Positions 58,831-64,000 of a stretch of 64,000 bases of DNA are shown here, one piece after another (positions within the stretch are counted from its first letter, which is position 1; each line of letters starts with the position of its first letter). Source of the stretch: Mesorhizobium jarvisii (GTDB lineage: Bacteria; Pseudomonadota; Alphaproteobacteria; Rhizobiales; Rhizobiaceae); NCBI RefSeq assembly GCF_003601985.1, contig NZ_QZXA01000009.1, positions 248,001 to 312,000 of the forward strand, written 5' to 3'. Position numbers and translations under genes: made by a program. Under the pieces are notes generated by a model. That model saw only the letters and a program-made list of their open reading frames with translations, did no database searches and was not told where the DNA came from.

Positions 58831-60222
58831 CTAGATCTTGTTTGACGATTTGTAGTTTATGATGTCCTGGGCGCGTATCCAGCGCGGCTCGCCGCGCTTC
58901 ATCTGCTGCTGCGCCCGCATGGCGAAGATCTTCGCATCCTTGTAGTTACCGGAATAGAAATGACCTTCCGCGGTGGCAAGCTCGGCGCCCGGTATGTCAC
59001 CTAGCTCGCCATAAGCCTGCGCCAGGTAGCGATAGCCGGCGGAATTTTCCTTGTCGCGTCCCAGGCCATTGTTGATTTGCACGACGGCTTTTTTCAGCGA
59101 GTCAGGCGTGCCGACCGCCATCAGCGCCTGGCCGAGCGAGACAGGCAGCAAGCCGGACCGCGCCGGATCGAGGCTGACCGCCTTGGCGTAGGCTTCCGCC
59201 GCGTCCTTGGGCTTGTTGGCCTTCATCAGGATGTCGCCGCGCAACTCCTGGAAATAGGCATTCTTCGGCTGCGCCTTGATCAGGGCATTGGTCTTGGCGA
59301 GTGCGCCGGCGATGTCGCCGTAGAGGTAGGTCGATTGGGCGTCGCCATACTGCCCGGCGAGGCTGCCTCTCATCTTTTGCATGAGCCGCGCGGCGGTGGC
59401 CTGGCCTTCCATGTAGACGGCGATCTTCACCCGCATCATGTCATGGCGCTGCTGCAAGGCCGGCGGGTCGGGCTTGTCGACATTGGGGCTCTGCTTCACC
59501 AGCACTTCGAGATTGGCGATGCGCTCCTGCGGCATCGGATGGCTGATCCGATAGGGATCGACTTGCGCACCCGACAGCGACAGCGCGGTCTGGAAGCGCC
59601 GGAACGTCTTCAGCATGCCCATGCCGGACTGGCCGGTGGCGTTGAGATAGGTGATGGCGGAGCGGTCGGCCGTTATCTCCTCGGTGCGCTGGTAGGCGAG
59701 GATGCTGCGCTGTGCCATCTCGCCGCCGCCGGCGGCCACGCCCATGCCGGCGCCGGCAAGGCCGCGGCTGTTGGTGGTCGCGCCAGCGACCATCGCGCCC
59801 GCGCCGAGCAAGGTCGCAATGATGGCCATCGTCTTGGCGCGCTCGAGCTGGTCACGCAGTTTCTGCTGGTGGCCGCCGGCGATATGGCCGGCCTCGTGCG
59901 CGATGACACCGATGATCTCGTTGGGTGTTTCCGCCGTCATCAGCGCGCCGGTGTTGATGAACAGCCGTCGCCCGGTGACGAAAGCGTTGAAGCTGGAATC
60001 ATTGACCAGGACGATGTCGATGCCGTCATTCGCCAGCCCTGCCGCCTTGAAGATCGGCCGCGCATAGTCGCGCACCAAAGCCTCGATCTCGGCATCTCGC
60101 ACCACCGGAACGCTCTGGGCGAAGGCGGTGACCGAACTTGCCACGCCAACGGCAAGGCCAAGCGAAAGCGTCGTGAAAACACGCGCAATCCTGGCAATCG
60201 TCGATCTGGGTCGGCTCAACAT
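58831..60222 (-). CDS. M48 family metalloprotease with TPR region (BepA/YfgC-like)
   Basis: A 463-residue protein. A signal segment FTTLSLGLAVGVASSVTAFA precedes the M48 peptidase domain with zinc motif HEAGH (residues 109-113, IGVIAHEAGHIAGGHQ), and a second-site Glu in TEEITADRSAI. The C-terminal half has TPR-like helices (AQSTYLYGDIAGALAKTNAL, AAEAYAKAVSLDPARSG). This is the architecture of BepA, which assists or degrades outer-membrane assembly intermediates. ATG 60222 starts closer to the signal; a GTG-like extension to 60285 is unlikely. Confidence 0.9.
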   Translation of the reverse strand: MLSRPRSTIARIARVFTTLSLGLAVGVASSVTAFAQSVPVVRDAEIEALVRDYARPIFKAAGLANDGIDIVLVNDSSFNAFVTGRRLFINTGALMTAETPNEIIGVIAHEAGHIAGGHQQKLRDQLERAKTMAIIATLLGAGAMVAGATTNSRGLAGAGMGVAAGGGEMAQRSILAYQRTEEITADRSAITYLNATGQSGMGMLKTFRRFQTALSLSGAQVDPYRISHPMPQERIANLEVLVKQSPNVDKPDPPALQQRHDMMRVKIAVYMEGQATAARLMQKMRGSLAGQYGDAQSTYLYGDIAGALAKTNALIKAQPKNAYFQELRGDILMKANKPKDAAEAYAKAVSLDPARSGLLPVSLGQALMAVGTPDSLKKAVVQINNGLGRDKENSAGYRYLAQAYGELGDIPGAELATAEGHFYSGNYKDAKIFAMRAQQQMKRGEPRWIRAQDIINYKSSNKI

Positions 60223-60369
60223 GACGTGTCCACTGGTAGACGAGCGGGCGAAAGATGAAAAGTCGGCACCGGAAAACTTCCTCAACTTGTGATCCTCACA
60301 TCAATCGGGCATTTGTGCGGCGCATGTATTTGGGGGCGTGGCGCGCCAAACCGTCGGGATAGGGATAAA

Positions 60370-61518
60370 ATGGTCGTTTCACTCTCGCGTCGTGGCAATG
60401 TCGAACCATTCCACGCCATGGATGTGCTGGCCGAAGCCAACCGGCTGAAGGCGCAAGGCGTGCCGGTGATCTCCATGGCGGTCGGCCAGCCGTCCGACCC
60501 GGCGCCCGCGCGGGTTCGCGCCGCCGCGGCCGAAGTCTTGCAGGTCGGCCGCATCGGCTACACCGACACACTGGGGCTGGCCGGCCTGCGCAAGGCGATC
60601 GCCGCGCATTACGCGGATCACTATCAGCTCGAAGTCGAGCCCGCCCGGATCGCGGTGACCACGGGTTCGTCGGCGGCGTTCAATCTCGCCTTCCTGGCGA
60701 TGTTCGATCCGGGCGATCGCGTTGCCATCGCGGCACCCGGCTACCCCGCTTATCGCAACATCATGGCGGCACTCGGCATCGATGTGGTCGAGATCGAACT
60801 TGGCGACGCAGCCTATCTGCATGCCGGTCATCTGGAGGCCGCGCATCGCGAGAAGCCGTTGAAGGGTGTGCTTTTCGCGAGTCCCGCCAACCCGACCGGT
60901 GCCGTCATACCGGCCGACGAACTGTCAGCGCTGGTCGATACGGCGGAGGCACTGGGCATCGCCGTCATTTCCGACGAGATCTACCACCGGTTGGCCTATG
61001 GCGCGCCGGACACCACCGCACTTGCCTTCGGCAACAGCGTCACGGTGATCAATTCCTTCTCGAAATACTATTGCATGACCGGCTGGCGCATCGGCTGGAT
61101 GGTGTTGCCGGAAGCGCTGGTGCGGCCGGTCGAACGCATCGCCCAGAGCCTCTACATTTCGCCCCCCGAACTGTCGCAGATCGCCGCTATCGAAGCCTTT
61201 GCCGCGACCGAAGAGCTGGAAGCGATCAAGGGCCGCTATGCCTGGAACCGTGAACTGCTGATGAAACGCTTGCCGGAACTCGGCTTCCCGCTGGCCGCGC
61301 CCATGGACGGCGCCTTCTATGCGTTTTGCGATGTCACCCGCCACAGCAATGACAGCATGGCCTTCGCGCGCAAGATGCTGGCCGAGGCGCATGTCGCGGC
61401 GACGCCCGGCCGCGACTTCGACACCCAGGCCGGACATCGCACGATGCGGTTTTCCTATGCCGGCAGCCACGACGACATGGTCGAGGCGATGGCGCGCATC
61501 GAACGCTGGTTGAGGTAG
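60370..61518 (+). CDS. Pyridoxal phosphate-dependent aminotransferase, class I/II
   Basis: A 382-residue fold-type I enzyme. VISMAVGQPSDPAP, TTGSSAAFNLAFLAMFDPGD, ASPANPTGAVIP, VISDEIYHRLAYG and the PLP-lysine site NSFSKYYCMTGWRIGW are aspartate aminotransferase superfamily motifs. The amino donor and keto acid cannot be told; neighbours do not decide it. The ATG at 60370 fits the family start. glsA follows after five bases, so the two genes are one operon, which suggests glutamine or glutamate metabolism. Confidence 0.88.
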   Translation: MVVSLSRRGNVEPFHAMDVLAEANRLKAQGVPVISMAVGQPSDPAPARVRAAAAEVLQVGRIGYTDTLGLAGLRKAIAAHYADHYQLEVEPARIAVTTGSSAAFNLAFLAMFDPGDRVAIAAPGYPAYRNIMAALGIDVVEIELGDAAYLHAGHLEAAHREKPLKGVLFASPANPTGAVIPADELSALVDTAEALGIAVISDEIYHRLAYGAPDTTALAFGNSVTVINSFSKYYCMTGWRIGWMVLPEALVRPVERIAQSLYISPPELSQIAAIEAFAATEELEAIKGRYAWNRELLMKRLPELGFPLAAPMDGAFYAFCDVTRHSNDSMAFARKMLAEAHVAATPGRDFDTQAGHRTMRFSYAGSHDDMVEAMARIERWLR

Positions 61519-61523
61519 CCCCG

Positions 61524-62471
61524 ATGCCGGAACTCGAACAGGCTCCCAAACTTGAGCAGGCATTGGCCGAAGTCGCCGCCGAAATGGCCGAACGCACCGA
61601 TCGCGGCGATGTCGCCACCTACATTCCCCAATTGGGCAAGGTCGACCCGAGGAAATTCGGCATTGCCGCCGTCACCAATGACGGCCGCGTGCTGATGGCG
61701 GGCGATGCCGACCAGGCTTTTTCGATACAGAGCATCTCCAAGGTGTTCACCTTGACGCTGGCGCTCGGCAATGTCGGCGACGCGCTGTGGAAAAGGGTCG
61801 GGCGCGAGCCTTCGGGCAACCCATTCAACTCGATCGTCCAACTCGAGCACGAGAACGGCATCCCGCGCAATCCGTTCATCAATGCAGGCGCCATCGTCAT
61901 TTCCGATATCCTGCTTGCCGGCCATCAGCCGCGCGAGGCGATCGGCGAGATCCTGCGCTTCATCCAGTTTCTCGCCGACGACGAGACCATCATCATCGAC
62001 CGTGAGGTCGCGGCGTCCGAACGTGCCACCGGCTATCGCAACTTCGCGCTCGCCAACTACATGAAATCCTTCGGCAATCTTCATCATGCTCCGGAACTGG
62101 CGCTGGGCGTCTATTTCCACCATTGCGCCATAGCCATGAGTTGCCGGCAATTGGCGATGGCCGGCCGCTTCCTCGCCAATGGCGGCAAGAACCCGGCGAC
62201 CGGCCATTCCGTGGTGTCGGCGGAGCGGGCGCGGCGCATCGGCGCCATGATGCTGACTTGCGGCCACTATGACGGCTCCGGCGATTTCGCCTTCCGTGTC
62301 GGCATACCCGGCAAGAGTGGCGTCGGCGGCGGCATATTGGGCTGTGTGCCGGGTGTGGCGTCGCTTGCGGTGTGGTCGCCCGGCCTCAACGCCAACGGCA
62401 ATTCCAAGCTGGGTTCGATCGCGCTGGAAAAGCTGGCCAGGATGATGAACTGGTCGATCTTCGCGCCTTAG
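61524..62471 (+). CDS. glsA: Glutaminase
   Basis: A 315-residue serine-type glutaminase of the beta-lactamase fold. The S-x-x-K motif is Ser70-I-S-Lys73 in SIQSISKVFTL. Further markers are VGREPSGNPFNSIVQLE, PRNPFINAGAIV and the end KSGVGGGILGCVPG. It hydrolyses glutamine to glutamate and ammonia. It begins five bases after the aminotransferase stop and is followed by a two-way terminator. Confidence 0.94.
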   Translation: MPELEQAPKLEQALAEVAAEMAERTDRGDVATYIPQLGKVDPRKFGIAAVTNDGRVLMAGDADQAFSIQSISKVFTLTLALGNVGDALWKRVGREPSGNPFNSIVQLEHENGIPRNPFINAGAIVISDILLAGHQPREAIGEILRFIQFLADDETIIIDREVAASERATGYRNFALANYMKSFGNLHHAPELALGVYFHHCAIAMSCRQLAMAGRFLANGGKNPATGHSVVSAERARRIGAMMLTCGHYDGSGDFAFRVGIPGKSGVGGGILGCVPGVASLAVWSPGLNANGNSKLGSIALEKLARMMNWSIFAP

Positions 62472-62506
62472 CCAGCGCGTCGCCACCTGTTGGAACGCGC
62501 AATGTG

Positions 62507-62547
62507 AAAAATCCCGCGCCGTCTTTCGATCGGCGTGGGATTTTTTT
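62507..62547. terminator. Bidirectional intrinsic terminator (glsA / rne)
   Basis: AAAAATCCCGCGCCG (62507-62521) pairs with CGGCGTGGGATTTTTTT (62531-62547) with a nine-base loop and one mismatch. T tracts on both strands let it end the plus-strand glsA transcript and the minus-strand ribonuclease gene. Confidence 0.85.
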
Positions 62548-62578
62548 ATTAGAAAGTCACTTCAACCAGTTGAAATGC

Positions 62579-64000
62579 TTAGAAAAAGCCCTTCCGCTGC
62601 CACCAGCCGGCGCGCTTCGGCTTTTCTTCGGTCTTGGCTTCCGGCTCATCGGCGACGGTCGAGGACACCACCGGCACCACGGGCGCGTCGATGGCCGCCG
62701 GCTTGCGTCGTGACGGCCGGGCCTTCGAAGACTCTTGCGCAACGGGTGCAACCACCGCCTCTTCAGCAGCCGCCACCGGAGGCTCGACTGGCGCTTCTGC
62801 GGCCGCTTCGACAACAGCGGTGTCAGCGACCGCTTCGGCGGCTGCCTTCTTCGGCTTGGCTGCGCGACGCGGCTTCTTGGGCTTCTCGGTGCTTGGCACC
62901 TCTTCGCCCGCCGCGGCCACCGGTTCTTCCGTCACCGCGGCAACAGCCACCGGTTCGATCGAGGCAGGCTCGCTTTCGGAAGCATCGGCTTCCGAAGCCT
63001 CGGTCGCCTCGCCGGCGCTTGCCTCGCTCTCGCCTTCACCGTCTTCGCGACGGTTGCGCTTGCCGCCGCGCTTGCCGCGCCGGCGCTTCTTGCCCTGGCT
63101 GTCATCCGCGGCCTGCACCGCCTCGTCGGACGCGCTGGCAGCGATCGGGGCGGCATCGTCCTGTTCGCCATCGTCATCGCCTGCCGCGTCTGCCGCGCCG
63201 GCGAAATCGCCGGCCTGAGTGGAGATGGATGAGCCGTCCGCCGGAGCGCCATGCTCGCGGTCGCGATCCCTGCCGCCGCGACGTCTGCGGCGCTTGCGAC
63301 GCTTGCGGTCGCGGCCTTCGCCATCTTCGCTGCCGGCAGGCCGCGGCTGCTGGTTCTGCTGCGGCTGCTGGCGTGGCTGCTCGGCCTGGACCACGACCTC
63401 ATCGTCTTCCTCGACGACGGCAATCTCGTCCTCGGGCTCCTCAGGCTCGACATAGGCCGGCAGGCTGCGGACCTCGACGAAACCCTCGGGCTTCTCGGCC
63501 AGCGCGCCGCGGAAGATCGCGTAGTGCTGCGCGCCAACCGTATCGTCGGCCTCGATGGTGATGGTCAGGCCGAAGCGGCTTTCCAGTTCCACCAGCGTGC
63601 CGCGCTTGTGGTTGAGCACGTAGAGCGCGGTTGCCGCCGGCGTGCGCACGGTGATGTGGCTGCGCGAATCCTTGAGCAGGAATTCCTCGATCGCCCGCAC
63701 CACCATCAGCGCCACCGACGAATCGGACCTGACATGGCCGGTGCCGCCGCAATGCGGGCAGGGCTTCATGGTCGATTCCAGCACGCTGGCGCGGATGCGC
63801 TGGCGTGACATCTCCATTAGGCCGAAATGCGAGATTCGGCCGACCTGGATGCGCGCACGGTCGTTCTTGAGGTGATCCTTCAGCCGCTTCTCGACGGAGC
63901 GGTTGTTGCGGTTCTCCTCCATGTCGATGAAGTCGATGACGATCAGGCCGGCGAGATCGCGCAGCCTGAGCTGACGGGCAACTTCTTCGGCCGCTTCCAG
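62579..64000 (-). CDS. rne: Ribonuclease E/G, C-terminal part (cut by window edge)
   Basis: At least 473 codons of a minus-strand gene running off the right edge. The edge sequence LRLRDLAGLIVIDFIDMEEN is the RNase E/G catalytic core around its Mg-binding Asp, followed by RARIQVGRISHFGLMEMSRQR and the zinc-link CPHCGGTGHVRS. The rest is a long low-complexity scaffold (Arg-rich KRRKRRRRRGGRDRDRE, Ala/Glu-rich blocks) as in RNase E, which hosts the degradosome. The N-terminal S1 domain is outside the window. Size and scaffold favour RNase E over RNase G. Confidence 0.9.
   Translation of the reverse strand: MEAAEEVARQLRLRDLAGLIVIDFIDMEENRNNRSVEKRLKDHLKNDRARIQVGRISHFGLMEMSRQRIRASVLESTMKPCPHCGGTGHVRSDSSVALMVVRAIEEFLLKDSRSHITVRTPAATALYVLNHKRGTLVELESRFGLTITIEADDTVGAQHYAIFRGALAEKPEGFVEVRSLPAYVEPEEPEDEIAVVEEDDEVVVQAEQPRQQPQQNQQPRPAGSEDGEGRDRKRRKRRRRRGGRDRDREHGAPADGSSISTQAGDFAGAADAAGDDDGEQDDAAPIAASASDEAVQAADDSQGKKRRRGKRGGKRNRREDGEGESEASAGEATEASEADASESEPASIEPVAVAAVTEEPVAAAGEEVPSTEKPKKPRRAAKPKKAAAEAVADTAVVEAAAEAPVEPPVAAAEEAVVAPVAQESSKARPSRRKPAAIDAPVVPVVSSTVADEPEAKTEEKPKRAGWWQRKGFF

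Noticed and set aside
1..64000. CRISPR array, rRNA operon, prophage or insertion sequence
   Set aside because: No regularly spaced repeats, rRNA segments, transposases or phage structural genes were seen anywhere in the window.

Overview
The window is a GC-rich, densely coded, housekeeping stretch of an alphaproteobacterial chromosome. Gene families and neighbourhoods point to the order Rhizobiales (Hyphomicrobiales), most likely Mesorhizobium or a close relative. The evidence is a class II (B12-dependent) ribonucleotide reductase, a BTLCP peptidase, DUF1402, DUF982 and DUF3126 proteins, an NDUFA12-like complex I subunit, the aroQ-accB-accC-aat order, and two copies of an extragenic palindrome that I remember as abundant in Mesorhizobium. 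No phage genes, transposases, CRISPR arrays or rRNA genes were seen. There is one tRNA gene, tRNA-Leu(UAA).

Layout: 1-8.3 kb carries envelope and small metabolic genes (partial DedA, DUF1402, GH25 lysozyme lipoprotein, VOC protein, LysR regulator with a divergent small protein, methyltransferase, DUF3592 membrane protein, acyltransferase 3). A truncated polysaccharide flippase follows at 8.2-8.9 kb. nrdJ (9.15-12.9 kb) has a 670-bp upstream region with NrdR-box-like and DnaA-box-like sites. 13.6-21.5 kb holds PilZ, NUDIX, gpt, Usp, CinA-like, hydrolase, DUF2188, DUF982, SH3, old yellow enzyme and nudK genes. 21.5-25.0 kb is the most accessory-looking part: small unrecognised genes, a palindromic operator candidate, a degraded second copy of the nudK 3' end, a HutH-like protein whose catalytic triad is altered, and a possible truncated regulator, ending at the 3' side of tRNA-Leu.

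25.4-43 kb contains an outer-membrane beta-barrel, a lone SecD-head-domain protein, adenine deaminase, a tandem pair of DUF900 lipoproteins, an M24-like protein, ilvA, gloA, a double cold-shock protein, DUF192, cysE, a gamma-carbonic anhydrase and others. 43-47.4 kb has a BTLCP peptidase beside a two-domain PilZ protein, a PAS protein, a rhomboid protease, a CBS protein and YjhX. 47.7-52.9 kb has gatB, a GNAT protein, AIM24, VanZ-like and panB-panC. 53-60.2 kb is a conserved core block: NDUFA12-like, DUF2155, NTF2-like, then on the minus strand M48 protease, DsbA-like protein and an apparent operon aroQ-accB-accC-aat ending in a 60-residue protein that looks like a free-standing sigma70 region 1.1. 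60.4-64 kb has an aminotransferase-glsA pair and the C-terminal part of ribonuclease E/G, cut by the window edge.

Most of this is ordinary core genome. The best leads are the islet between nudK and tRNA-Leu with its non-canonical ammonia-lyase-like protein, the orphan sigma 1.1 gene in the lipid/translation operon, and the nrdJ control region. I did not see a clearly new multi-gene system. All family assignments are from motif recognition by eye.
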